The notes beneath the pieces are model-generated. The model was not told the DNA's origin, searched no databases, and saw only the letters and a list, made by a program, of their open reading frames with translations. A DNA stretch of 18,325 bases from VBAS01 sp035318985 (GTDB lineage: Bacteria > Bacteroidota > Bacteroidia > Chitinophagales > Chitinophagaceae). Location of the stretch: assembly GCA_035318985.1 (NCBI GenBank), contig DATHDP010000116.1, positions 1-18,325 of the forward strand, in the 5' to 3' direction. The position numbers were made by a program, and so were the translations under genes. This document shows positions 1-9,400 of this stretch, piece by piece; position 1 is the stretch's first letter, and the number at the start of each line of letters is the position of its first letter.

Positions 1-1030
1 ACCGCCCGTTTTCTCTTGCTGCAGCTTCGGAGCCATATTGTATAAAATCACTGTAAGAAATTACTTCAGCTTTAATAAATCCCTTTTCAAAATCAGTATG
101 AATAACACTTGCAGCTTGTGGGGCTTTCCAACCTTCATGTATTGTCCATGCTCTAACTTCCTGCACACCGGCAGTGAAGTAAGTATACAGGCCAAGTAAT
201 TTATAAGTAGCATGTATCAACCTGTCGAGTGCAGGTTCGTCCATTTTATATTCTTCCATGAACAGCAAACGATCTTCCGGGTTTTCCATTTCCTGAATCT
301 GTGCTTCAATGGAATTATTCATGATGATCACTTCAGCACCCTCAGCTTTCGCTGCCACTTTTAATGCATCAGAAAATTTATTGCCTGTATGCATAGATGG
401 CTCATCCACATTGGCAACATATAAAACAGGTTTGTCAGTCAATAAAAACAGATCAGCAACTGCAACCTTTTCTTCTTTACTCAATTTCAATTCGCGGATA
501 CTTTTTCCTTTTTCAAGATGTTCTTTGCAGCGGATCAATACTTCCAATTCAGTTTTCAGTTTTGGATCTACACGAGCCAGCTTTTCAGTTTTCTGGATCT
601 TTCTATCTATACCATCAAGGTCTTTCAACTGAAGTTCGGTGTCAATAATTTCTTTATCGCTAACAGGATTAATTGCTCCTTCATCACGCAATACGTTTTC
701 ATCTTCAAAACAACGGATCACATGAATGATCGCATCTACCTCACGAATGTTACCCAAAAATTTATTACCAAGACCTTCGCCTTTGCTTGCACCACGTACC
801 AATCCTGCAATGTCAACGATCTCTAATTGTGTTGGCACGATCTTGTTTGGCTTTACCAGTTGAGCTAATTTATTCAACCGCGGATCAGGCACATCCACCA
901 ATCCTACATTCGGATCTATTGTACAAAAGCGGTAATTACTTGCCTGTGCTTTGGCGCTATTACTTACCGCATTAAATAAAGTTGATTTTCCCACGTTAGG
1001 TAACCCGACAATTCCAGCTTGTAAACCCAT
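1..1030 (-). CDS. ychF: Ribosome-associated ATPase YchF/OLA1 family, 3' end cut by window edge
   Basis: This is an Obg-related P-loop protein that binds ribosomes and, in studied homologues, prefers ATP to GTP. The ATG is at 1028-1030 and 343 codons are visible with no stop. The E. coli protein has 363 residues, so about 20 C-terminal residues lie outside the window. The Walker A motif GLPNVGKST is at residues 9-17. The G3 motif DIAG is at 73-76 and is followed by Leu77, where classical GTPases have Gln. The G4 position reads NVDE (207-210), the NxxE form that gives YchF its relaxed nucleotide choice, instead of NKxD. The C-terminal part contains the TGS-type block around ISYSDFIQYGSEAAA. The gene is divergent from the SpmA-SpmB gene. 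A housekeeping role in translation or stress response is inferred from the family. Identification is firm. Confidence 0.96.
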   Translation of the reverse strand, partial: MGLQAGIVGLPNVGKSTLFNAVSNSAKAQASNYRFCTIDPNVGLVDVPDPRLNKLAQLVKPNKIVPTQLEIVDIAGLVRGASKGEGLGNKFLGNIREVDAIIHVIRCFEDENVLRDEGAINPVSDKEIIDTELQLKDLDGIDRKIQKTEKLARVDPKLKTELEVLIRCKEHLEKGKSIRELKLSKEEKVAVADLFLLTDKPVLYVANVDEPSMHTGNKFSDALKVAAKAEGAEVIIMNNSIEAQIQEMENPEDRLLFMEEYKMDEPALDRLIHATYKLLGLYTYFTAGVQEVRAWTIHEGWKAPQAASVIHTDFEKGFIKAEVISYSDFIQYGSEAAARENGR

Positions 1031-1159
1031 GATTCTATTTTCTATTTAGTATTTATATAATGAGCCCGGCATTTGAATTACTATTAAGCTTTTCTTGCGT
1101 CGCACTCTTGTACTACATCAATGCTATTCAGCAAACGATGCCTTTATTTTTTCGAGGCG

Positions 1160-1167
1160 CAAAGATA
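1160..1167 (-). promoter_or_regulatory. Probable -7 promoter element for ychF
   Basis: The minus strand reads TATCTTTG, an exact match to the Bacteroidota -7 consensus TAnnTTTG. It lies about 130 bp upstream of the ychF start and points toward it. No clear TTTG is seen at the -33 position, so the call rests on one element and on its location. It implies an untranslated leader of about 120 nt. Confidence 0.5.
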
Positions 1168-1196
1168 AGTGAATTCAGGGATGCATAACTATTGTA

Positions 1197-1245
1197 TTGA
1201 AGTTTACATTAACTTCAAACTTCAAACTATAAACTTCAAACTTTC
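1197..1245 (+). repeat. Hairpin plus degenerate 7-bp tandem repeat (AACTTCA) before the SpmA-SpmB gene
   Basis: Five consecutive heptamers fill 1211-1245: three exact copies of AACTTCA and two variants, AACTATA and AACTTTC. The array ends 3 bp before the ATG at 1249. The first copy also forms the right arm of a perfect 8-bp inverted repeat: TTGAAGTT at 1197-1204 and AACTTCAA at 1211-1218, with a 6-nt loop. In the mRNA this would place a hairpin and a repetitive purine/pyrimidine tract directly at the ribosome entry site. The function is unknown. Confidence 0.75.
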
Positions 1246-1248
1246 TAT

Positions 1249-2655
1249 ATGGCTCTCAGCAGGATATGGTCAGCATTTATCATCATCGCTATTTTAGTAG
1301 CAACTATTAAATATGCATTTCAGCCAGGTCAGCAGAAAATATTCAGTCAATTAGTAACAGGAAAAAATACAGATACAGTTTCCACTCGGCTTGTAGATTC
1401 TGCAAGTTTACCGATCAATGTCATTTCTCAACTTAAATATGAGAAGACTGCGGTATGGGATAAGGAGAGAATAGTTAAAGAAGGAGCTGCTTATAAAGCA
1501 TTTCGATTACTTCCGGCTAATGGTATCATTGATACATGTAAAGGAGCTGTTGATATTTGTATCGGGCTTATTGGTATTATGGCTTTGTTCATGGGTTTTA
1601 TGACTATTGCGGAAAAGGCAGGAGGTATTCGTTTTTTATCAAGGATCATCGGTCCATTTTTTTCTAAGATTTTTCCTGATATACCAAAAGGCCATCCCTC
1701 AATGGGGCACATGATGATGAATTTTTCTGCCAACATGCTTGGTCTTGATAATGCAGCAACACCTTTTGGAATAAAAGCAATGGAAAGTTTACAGGAATTA
1801 AATCCTGATAAAAGTAGGGCGACAAATGCTCAAGTAATGTTTATGTGTCTTCATGCAGCTGGATTAACATTGATCCCTGTGGCTATTATTGCAGCAAGAG
1901 CAGCGGTGAAACCTCCTTCAGCAAATCCCACAGATATTTTTGTTCCTTGTATGATCGCAACATTTGTTGCTACAATGGCAGCAATGTTCATGGTTTCATT
2001 TAAGCAAAAGATAAATATTTTTCAGCCGGTTATTCTTGCATGGGTTGGCGGTATCTCAGCCATCATTGCAGCATTGGTTTGGTATCTTACTTCGCTGAGC
2101 TCAGATCGTCTGCAATTGGTTTCGGGTATTTTGGGTAATGGAATATTATTACTTATTCTTTTCCTAATTATACTTGGAGCCGTTTATAAAAAGATAAACA
2201 TCTTTGATGCTTTTATTGAAGGGGCAAAAGGAGGATTTGAAACTGCGATTCGTATCATCCCATATCTCGTGGGATTACTTGTAGCAATTAGCCTATTGCG
2301 CAATAGTGGAACATTTGAGATCATCGTTGATGGTATAAAAAATATTTTTGCAGCTTTGGGTACAGATACAAGATTTGTTGATGGCTTGCCTACGGCTTTA
2401 ATAAAGCCATTAACAGGAAGCGGTGCAAGAGGAATGATGATCGATACCATGAATGCCTATGGTGCAGATTCATTTGCCGGTAGGCTTGCCTGCGTTTTAC
2501 AAGGCTCCTCTGATACCACCTTTTATGTGATAGCCGTTTACTTTGGAGCAGTATCTGTAAAAAATACAAGGTATGCAGTAGGTATAATGTTACTTGCCGA
2601 TCTGATAGGCATCATCACTTCAATATTGCTTGCGTATATGTTCTTTGGAAAATAG
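1249..2655 (+). CDS. Fused SpmA-SpmB (spore maturation / nucleoside-recognition Gate domain) membrane protein
   Basis: This is a polytopic inner-membrane protein of 468 residues joining what are two genes, spmA and spmB, in Bacillus. The SpmA-like half spans roughly residues 1-250 and has the family signature around HPSMGHMMMNFSANMLGLDN (149-168) followed by AATP. The SpmB-like half spans about 315-468 and has LPTALIKPLTGSGARG (380-395) and GSSDTTFYV (419-427). About ten hydrophobic segments can be picked out, starting with residues 7-22. Residues 25-85 form a polar stretch that may be an extra loop of the fused form. In spore formers the pair affects spore core dehydration. This organism shows no sporulation genes here, so the real substrate is unknown; a transporter-like role is inferred from the Gate domain. 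The ATG at 1249 is the only good start, and no Shine-Dalgarno sequence is present. The gene converges on the next with a 9-bp gap. Confidence 0.92.
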   Translation: MALSRIWSAFIIIAILVATIKYAFQPGQQKIFSQLVTGKNTDTVSTRLVDSASLPINVISQLKYEKTAVWDKERIVKEGAAYKAFRLLPANGIIDTCKGAVDICIGLIGIMALFMGFMTIAEKAGGIRFLSRIIGPFFSKIFPDIPKGHPSMGHMMMNFSANMLGLDNAATPFGIKAMESLQELNPDKSRATNAQVMFMCLHAAGLTLIPVAIIAARAAVKPPSANPTDIFVPCMIATFVATMAAMFMVSFKQKINIFQPVILAWVGGISAIIAALVWYLTSLSSDRLQLVSGILGNGILLLILFLIILGAVYKKINIFDAFIEGAKGGFETAIRIIPYLVGLLVAISLLRNSGTFEIIVDGIKNIFAALGTDTRFVDGLPTALIKPLTGSGARGMMIDTMNAYGADSFAGRLACVLQGSSDTTFYVIAVYFGAVSVKNTRYAVGIMLLADLIGIITSILLAYMFFGK

Positions 2656-2664
2656 TGATCTGAC

Positions 2665-4521
2665 TTATGGTTTATATTCAAGAAATGTAACCTTGCCATC
2701 CATTGAAGTAACTATCACTTTATTTTTAGCAACGGGAATAATATTTGTTATAAGTGCATTCGAAAGTTTATGCTTCCATAATATGGAGCCATCGTTGCGA
2801 TTAACAGCAACAACAACACCAGAATTGGATGGTACATAAATAACGTTATGAAATTCTACAATTGCAGTGGGTGCTATTTCATAATTTAATCCCGTGTTGG
2901 ATCTCCAGGTAATTTTCATGCCTGTGTCTAATGTCGAAATGCCTATTAATTCTCCCTGCATGGTTTTTGAATAGATCAATGTGCTGTCTTTAGATAAGCC
3001 CATTGATTCTCTCACTTTATTATCCGGATCGTTTTTTCTCCAGATCACATTTCCGGTTTCTGCATCAAAAACTGTCATATAACGATCGGGTGCAACAATA
3101 AAAATTTTTCCACCAGTTGCTACAGGGTAGCAGGCTGCAGGAGAATACATACGATTTGAAGAGCCATTATTCCATTTCCATGTTAATGTGCCATTCTGTG
3201 CATCTAATGCATAAAATTCTGTTCCCCAACTTCCGAAATAGATTTTATTGTTATAAAACAGGGGAGTGGTTACTACAAATCCTTTGATGCCATCAAAGTC
3301 CCATTTTAAATTTCCATTGTATAAGTCTAATGCTCTGAAATGGCCTTCTGAAGAACCGATATAAACCGTTTTATTTTTTATGATCGCATTAGCAACGATC
3401 GGTTTTTGTGTTTCAAATTTCCATACCAATTTACCTGTCAGTGCATTCAGGCAATAAATATTATTATCAGTAGAAGCTACTACAACTAAATTATCTTCTG
3501 CTACCGGTGTTGAATAGATTTTCCCTTTGGTAGTAAATGACCAGGTCTTTTTCCCGTTCTTTAAATTCAAAGCATAAATTGATCCGTTTGAATTACTGGC
3601 AATAACAAGATCGTTAACGATAGTAGCTCCGGAACCAATATCGCTGTTATCATTAAATTGCCAGGTTATTTTTACATTTTTATACGTTGTATTGATCGTA
3701 TAAGAAGGCCTAAAATAATGAGCAGTGTCAGAAGCGAAATCGTGTTTGTATAATTTTACCTGCGTCCATTGTTTTTGTTCATTGGTTACAGGATTGCGTT
3801 CTTCATAAGTAACTACACCATCTTTTATTGTAACAATATTGTATCCGCCAACCGGATTTTTTGCTCTTAGGTTTGATCTTCCCATAATGCCGGGAATGCC
3901 TTCAAAATTTAGTAAATGATTTGAATGCCCATGCCCACATATGATCAATTGAATATTTCTTTTTTTAAGAGGATCTATTACTTCAAACCAGTTATTTAAT
4001 GACGAATCTATTGGATAATGATTTACATAAATAACAGGAATGTTTTTATCTTTTAAATTGGTTAGCGTAGAATCAAGCCAAAGTATATTTTCCCTGGAAA
4101 CTTGTCCAGGACTCATTCGCATGTTAGGACCGCAAACAGTACCAAGAAATAAATATCCTCCATACATGAACTTAAAAGTTTCTGATCCAAAGATCTTTTT
4201 AAAACTATTGGTACCACTTTCAGACCAATTTGCATCATGATTACCCGGAATTATATACCAGGGTTTGTTGAGGCTATCCAGTATTTGTTTTGCAAGATGT
4301 AATTCAGCATCAGATCCAAAATCAGTAATATCACCCGAAAGGATCACGAATTTTATTGTTGAATCGCTGTTGATGTTTTGTACAGTGCGTCTTAGATCTT
4401 CTTCCGCGTTATTGCTTCCTATATGTGTATCTGAAATGTGTGCAAATTTGAATCCTGTTTGAGCATAGGAAAATGATATTGCGAGGGTATGCAGAATTAA
4501 TAAAGCGATTTTCTTTGTCAT
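2665..4521 (-). CDS. Secreted calcineurin-like metallophosphoesterase fused to a PQQ-type beta-propeller
   Basis: The 618-residue protein opens with a signal peptide (hydrophobic residues 5-18, likely cut after SYA, before Gln21) and no lipobox. The metallophosphoesterase domain covers about 24-240 with all metal and active-site motifs intact: DTH (31-33), GDITD (63-67), GNHD (93-96), NHYP (167-170) and GHGH (196-199). From about residue 285 to the end there are repeated blades of the PQQ/Trp-docking type, with recurring patterns such as IYALNLKNGKKTWSF and LNALTGKLVWKF spaced about 40 residues apart. A phosphodiester or phosphomonoester hydrolase acting outside the cytoplasm is inferred. The substrate cannot be read from sequence, and the propeller may be structural or ligand-binding, not a quinoprotein dehydrogenase. 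It lies downstream of susCD in the same direction, but a strong terminator separates them. No type IX secretion C-terminal domain is evident. Confidence 0.9.
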   Translation of the reverse strand: MTKKIALLILHTLAISFSYAQTGFKFAHISDTHIGSNNAEEDLRRTVQNINSDSTIKFVILSGDITDFGSDAELHLAKQILDSLNKPWYIIPGNHDANWSESGTNSFKKIFGSETFKFMYGGYLFLGTVCGPNMRMSPGQVSRENILWLDSTLTNLKDKNIPVIYVNHYPIDSSLNNWFEVIDPLKKRNIQLIICGHGHSNHLLNFEGIPGIMGRSNLRAKNPVGGYNIVTIKDGVVTYEERNPVTNEQKQWTQVKLYKHDFASDTAHYFRPSYTINTTYKNVKITWQFNDNSDIGSGATIVNDLVIASNSNGSIYALNLKNGKKTWSFTTKGKIYSTPVAEDNLVVVASTDNNIYCLNALTGKLVWKFETQKPIVANAIIKNKTVYIGSSEGHFRALDLYNGNLKWDFDGIKGFVVTTPLFYNNKIYFGSWGTEFYALDAQNGTLTWKWNNGSSNRMYSPAACYPVATGGKIFIVAPDRYMTVFDAETGNVIWRKNDPDNKVRESMGLSKDSTLIYSKTMQGELIGISTLDTGMKITWRSNTGLNYEIAPTAIVEFHNVIYVPSNSGVVVAVNRNDGSILWKHKLSNALITNIIPVAKNKVIVTSMDGKVTFLEYKP

Positions 4522-4557
4522 TCTTTGAATTGATTAAAATAGAAATTTATTTTTTGC

Positions 4558-4598
4558 AAAAAATAAAAAGAGGCTGTCTACTTATGAGACAGCCTCTT
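4558..4598 (-). terminator. Rho-independent terminator of the susC-susD operon
   Basis: A perfect 12-bp stem, AAGAGGCTGTCT at 4568-4579 paired with AGACAGCCTCTT at 4587-4598, encloses a 7-nt loop. Read on the minus strand, it is followed by a T-rich tail (five T, one A, six T). It lies about 40 bp beyond the susD stop codon and about 45 bp before the phosphoesterase start, so it should separate the two transcripts. Read on the plus strand there is no T tract, so it acts leftward only. Confidence 0.9.
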
Positions 4599-4636
4599 AA
4601 CAAATATAACTTCAATAAAAAAGAATAAATAAGTTA

Positions 4637-6475
4637 TTACCAGTTCTTTGTCTGTGTAAGCTTAAATCCTTTTTCTTCATATTGAATTATTTGAGATTGC
4701 CCAACAGGAGCCATGTATACTTTATCAGTGAAAGCGTTCCTGTTTTGAGCGTTTTCAACCATCCAAAAACCGATCATAGAACTGGCATTGGTTCCATTCC
4801 AGGTTACGATGGTGCCATCTGCTTTTTTAACCTTTACATTCCCGGCAGTAGCGCTAGCAGCAGTTAGAGCACTGGGTAATTCTGTCTGAAGATTTACCCA
4901 TGGCCCCAGAAACTGATCCGGGTTGGTGCTAAAGTTCATATTGGTCAATTTTTTCCATCTCTTCAGGTCGAGCAATCTTGTATGTTCAAATACAAATTCC
5001 ATTCTTCTTTCACGACGGATCTCCCAGATCAGATCTGGTACATCTGCATCCTTTGTAGGGTCAATAGGAATTGCAGCAAGAGATAACGGAGCTGTTTTTA
5101 CTACTCCTTTTGCAATAGCCGCTGCATCTAAAGGGCGATTACGAATTGCATTCACCGATTTATCCAGATCGGCTTGGGTAACGGCGGGACCACCCATGTA
5201 TTGAGCCAATACTGCTTTGGCTTCAATCCAGTTCAATACTACTTCTGCCAATCGCATAACGGGAGCATCACTCGTATTGGTAGAACTTCCCCATGCAGGA
5301 GGATATGCTCTTCCGATATAGGTTATCGCTTCTCTTGATGCAAACTTATATCCATATAAAAGTGTAGTGGAGGTAGAAAGAGCTTTATCTATAAATGATG
5401 CTTCAAATCGTGGGTCTCTTGTTTTCACCAGATCAGCAATTGCAAATGAACTTGCATTTGGCACTGCCGAATTTTGCCATGCTTTACCATCATTTGCTAT
5501 AAAAGATTTAATTAAAGCCAGGTTTGGATCTAAAGCCACTGTTTCCGTTCCATTAGAATAAGAACCAATAGCATGAGTTACACCTAAAGCCGCATCATAT
5601 ACCCTGTAAAGAAGTACTTCAGTATGCCCGGCCAGGCTCTCTGATGAAAATATGGATTTAAAATCTTTGGTAAAGTTGAATTTATTACTATTCATTACAA
5701 TTGCTGCAGCATCTACGGCAAATTCCAAATATTTTTTTGCTCTTGCCGCGTCTAAGCCATGATAATGCTGAAATGTTCCTTCGAACAGCATAAACCGGGA
5801 AATAAAGCCTGCAGCAATATATCTGTTTAAATATTGGGTACCGTCATTCTCCCTAATATTTGCGAGCACATATTTGAAATCATCATACACCTTATCCATC
5901 ACTATACCCCTGTTATCCCTGTCCTTATATAAAGTAGGTAGATCAGTATTTTCAACTACTTTGTCAAAATAAGGAACATCTCCAAATACACTAACTAAAC
6001 GGGAGTATTCAAATCCACGGAAGAATTTTGCAACTGCTGTCCAGTGTTTATATGCTTCATCTGTGAGATTAGGCTTTGCGATATTCTCCAGGCGATCTAT
6101 CATAATATTTGATTTTCGTACCCATGCAAAATCCCAGTCAGGACCTGCATAGGTTGTCAGCCATGCCGCTGTTTCCGAAGTAGAGCCTCTTGAAGTAGGA
6201 ACACTGCTTTCAAAGCTTGCCTGAACATTTTTGCTTGTCAGATCATCGCTGAAAATATATCCTCTTACAGGGGCATAATCTACTCCAAATGCAGTATTGA
6301 AACCAGTAAAATAATTAGGATAAAATGCATTGGCATAAAGGCGGACATCATCTTCATTTCTCCAGAAGTTGTTATCACTGATCCTGTCGAGAGGGGGCCG
6401 GTCCAATACTTCTTTATTGCAAGACAATAAAAATACACATGCTAATAAGCTATAGAGATATTTTAAATGTTTCAT
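4637..6475 (-). CDS. SusD/RagB family surface lipoprotein (nutrient-binding)
   Basis: The 612-residue protein is the lid and binding partner of the SusC transporter encoded just upstream, and is expected on the outside of the outer membrane. It starts with a lipoprotein signal peptide. The lipobox LLSC ends at Cys19, and NKE, a lysine-acidic pattern resembling the surface-export signals of Bacteroidota lipoproteins, follows. The SusD N-terminal region contains DRPPLDRISDNNFW (25-38), and the C-terminal half has the hallmark IRRERRMEFVFEHTRLLDLK, near residues 485-505. Length is usual for the family (500-650). The start lies 12 bp after the susC stop, so the pair is one operon, and the terminator at 4558-4598 closes it. 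The ligand is unknown: no glycoside hydrolase or other telling enzyme is next to it. Confidence 0.95.
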   Translation of the reverse strand: MKHLKYLYSLLACVFLLSCNKEVLDRPPLDRISDNNFWRNEDDVRLYANAFYPNYFTGFNTAFGVDYAPVRGYIFSDDLTSKNVQASFESSVPTSRGSTSETAAWLTTYAGPDWDFAWVRKSNIMIDRLENIAKPNLTDEAYKHWTAVAKFFRGFEYSRLVSVFGDVPYFDKVVENTDLPTLYKDRDNRGIVMDKVYDDFKYVLANIRENDGTQYLNRYIAAGFISRFMLFEGTFQHYHGLDAARAKKYLEFAVDAAAIVMNSNKFNFTKDFKSIFSSESLAGHTEVLLYRVYDAALGVTHAIGSYSNGTETVALDPNLALIKSFIANDGKAWQNSAVPNASSFAIADLVKTRDPRFEASFIDKALSTSTTLLYGYKFASREAITYIGRAYPPAWGSSTNTSDAPVMRLAEVVLNWIEAKAVLAQYMGGPAVTQADLDKSVNAIRNRPLDAAAIAKGVVKTAPLSLAAIPIDPTKDADVPDLIWEIRRERRMEFVFEHTRLLDLKRWKKLTNMNFSTNPDQFLGPWVNLQTELPSALTAASATAGNVKVKKADGTIVTWNGTNASSMIGFWMVENAQNRNAFTDKVYMAPVGQSQIIQYEEKGFKLTQTKNW

Positions 6476-6487
6476 ATTTCTAGTTTT

Positions 6488-9400
6488 TTAAAAATTCACT
6501 TGAATACCAAATGATACACTCTTGAAAGCAGGAATACCGGTTCCTGTACGACCCAGGTTATAACCAGTTGTATTCCACATGGAATATCCATTGATACTTT
6601 CGGGATCAATGGGCAGATCTCCTAATTTATCCCAGGTAATAAAATTCTCTACACCCGCATATATTCTAAATGAACTCATCCATGCTTTCTTAACTAAAGA
6701 TTGCGGTAGCGTGTAACCAATAGTAAGGTTTTTCAAACGCAGATAGGCCATGTTCAACAAGTATCTATCCTGGACCTGCATGTTATTAGTGGTGCTGCTG
6801 CCACCATTATTATATGCTGCTGGATAAAATGCTCCTGTATTATCCGGAGACCAGTAATTACCTGCGATCGCTTCGGGCATTGCACCGTCAGAAGGCTGGT
6901 ATCCCGGGATAGCCAGGAATCCATCTCCCCATATCTTACGGCTTCCCACCCCTTGAAAAAAGACACTAAAATCAAAACCTTTCCAGTCCGCACCAATCCT
7001 GAATCCATACTCATAGCGAGGGTTAGAGTTTCCAATTACTTCAAGGTCTCCATGATCGGCCAATGTTCCTTTTCCATTGCTTATCTCACCATCTCCATTC
7101 ACGTCAATAAATTTAACATCGCCAGGTCCGAAACGGAAATTCGCTGTGTTTTGTAAAAAGGGCTGGTAGATCGGTTTTTTCCCATCTATGGTTTTCAATT
7201 TATATGCTTGTTTGCCGGCATTCAGGCTGCTTTCATTTGCCGTAAGCGTAATTAATACAGGTTTACCATTTGCATCCAGTTCAAAATCGCTCATTTGATA
7301 CAACCTATCGGTGCGATAGCCCCATATTTCGCCTATGTCTTTACCATTATAGTTACCGGTAACCTGTGTACCCGAGCCATAAGATGATAAAATACTTCTT
7401 GCGTCAGAAATGTTTCCTCTAAAATTAATGCCCAAACCATTTCCGAATCTATGGTTATACTCAACAGTCAGTTCCCAACCTTTCGTCGATAACGATCCAT
7501 AATTTCCTAATGGAGCACCAGCGCCAAACGTTAAAGGAATGCCCTCTTGCGGCACAATCATATTTTCAGTGTTTCTTTCAAAAATGTCAAAAGTAATATT
7601 GAGCCTGTTTTTTAATAATCCAATATCAACTCCGATATTTTTAGTCACTATATCCTGCCATTTAATATTTGCGTCGATAGCAGCTGGTGTACCTACAAAA
7701 AATACTCTTTGTCCATTTGCTCCTATCCAGGTTGACTGACCGTTAGGCATAATAGGCAGATACAAAGTGTTAGGCACACTTTGATCACCAATTGAACCCC
7801 AGGATGCTCTGAATTTAAGACTATTGAGTACTGGTTTTGTCCACTCCATAAAACTTTCTTCACTTGCTACCCAACCTGCAGAGAAAGAAGGATACCAGTT
7901 CCACCATAATTCCTTCGTGAATTTAGAAGAACCATCATAACGTAAGTTTCCTTCCACCAAATATTTATTTTTAAACGCATAGTTTACACGACCAAAATAA
8001 CCCAACTGAGCTTCCCATGATTTACCTCCGGAAACTGTTTGCGTTCCGGTGCCAAAAGGAAACTGGGGATTATTTATATCTAATAAATTAGTTATTTGAG
8101 ATGTTTGGAATTCGGTAGTAGCAGTTACACGATTTACACCCAAAATAAACTTAAATGCATTGTCCTGGTTTAAATTCCAGTTGTAAGTTGAAAATGCATT
8201 TATTGTATGGCTGAAAAAGTTTGTAGCTGTACGTGCAAAATGGTCAGGGTTTGCTCCCAGGGCCGTGTATGTTTGTTTTGTCAGATCAAAAGCTGCAATT
8301 GCACCGGGAGTAGTACTGGCTACTACTTGCCCTTCACTATTTACATATACCCTGTTACCACTGGCATCGAACCTTGCTGCTGGTGCAACCCAGGAGTCTC
8401 TCATTGTATATCTTGTACCAGGTCTCTTCCAGGTTTCATCCTGATTCGAAAATGTATAATCAAAATCCACTTTCCAGTTGCTTGTTATATTAACAGTTGA
8501 TCCTAGACTAACATTTGCATAGTTCTGTAATATGTTAGCCGTGTTCGCTGCAGCCGCTTCACCTGCCGGGCTTCGAATGAGGTCTCCGTTTTCATCTTTA
8601 CCAAAAGGGTATAACGAACTCCACCTATATAAGTAAAGCCAGGGATCTGCCGTGGTTGAATTGGTGATATATGCATACTCTTTGTTTCTTCTTGAGTATA
8701 ATGCGCCTGCACGAAGTGTAACATATTTATTAAGATCGCTGGATATTTTTAGAGAAGCATTATAACGTGAAAATTTATCAACTTTTGCAGGTTTCATCAT
8801 ACCGCTTTGGTCTAACAAACCAAGACCTAAGTTGTAGGAAGTTTTGCCCTCTGTAAAACCTACCGACAGATTATGTTGTTGAGTAGGCGCCCATTCCTTG
8901 ACCATTAAGTCGTAAGGATCATAGGTTCTAACTCCCATTTTAGCGCCACTTGCATTTACAAACCAGTCTCTTCCAAAAACAGTGGGATCATTTGGTCCGA
9001 TTGTACCGCCATATTTTTGTTTCCATTCTACTGCTTTATTATAACTAGCTCTGTCTACCAAATAAAATGCACCTACAGGTGTAGTTGTACCTATTCTTTC
9101 TGCAGCATCTACTGTATACTTTAAGCCATTTACATCAGCCAGTTGGAGATCTTTCCAAACATTTTGAAATGAAAAATTATTAGAATAGTTTATTTGGGGT
9201 TTGCCACCCGCTGCCCCTTTTTTGGTAGTGATCAAAATAACACCAAATGAGGCCTTGGAACCATAATTAGAAGCAGACGCTGCATCTTTTAAAACTGTAA
9301 TAGAAGCAATATCATTAGGATTCACTATCTGTATACTGGGTATTTCGACATTATCCAATAGTATTAAAGGAGAACTACCTCCCTGTAATGATCCGATCGC

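Noticed and set aside
1211..1245. CRISPR-like repeat
   Set aside because: Units are only 7 bp with no spacers and no cas genes; this is a simple tandem array.
2293..2306. Perfect 14-bp palindrome CTATTGCGCAATAG inside the SpmA-SpmB gene
   Set aside because: About one such palindrome is expected by chance in 18 kb, and it lies within coding sequence with no second copy seen.
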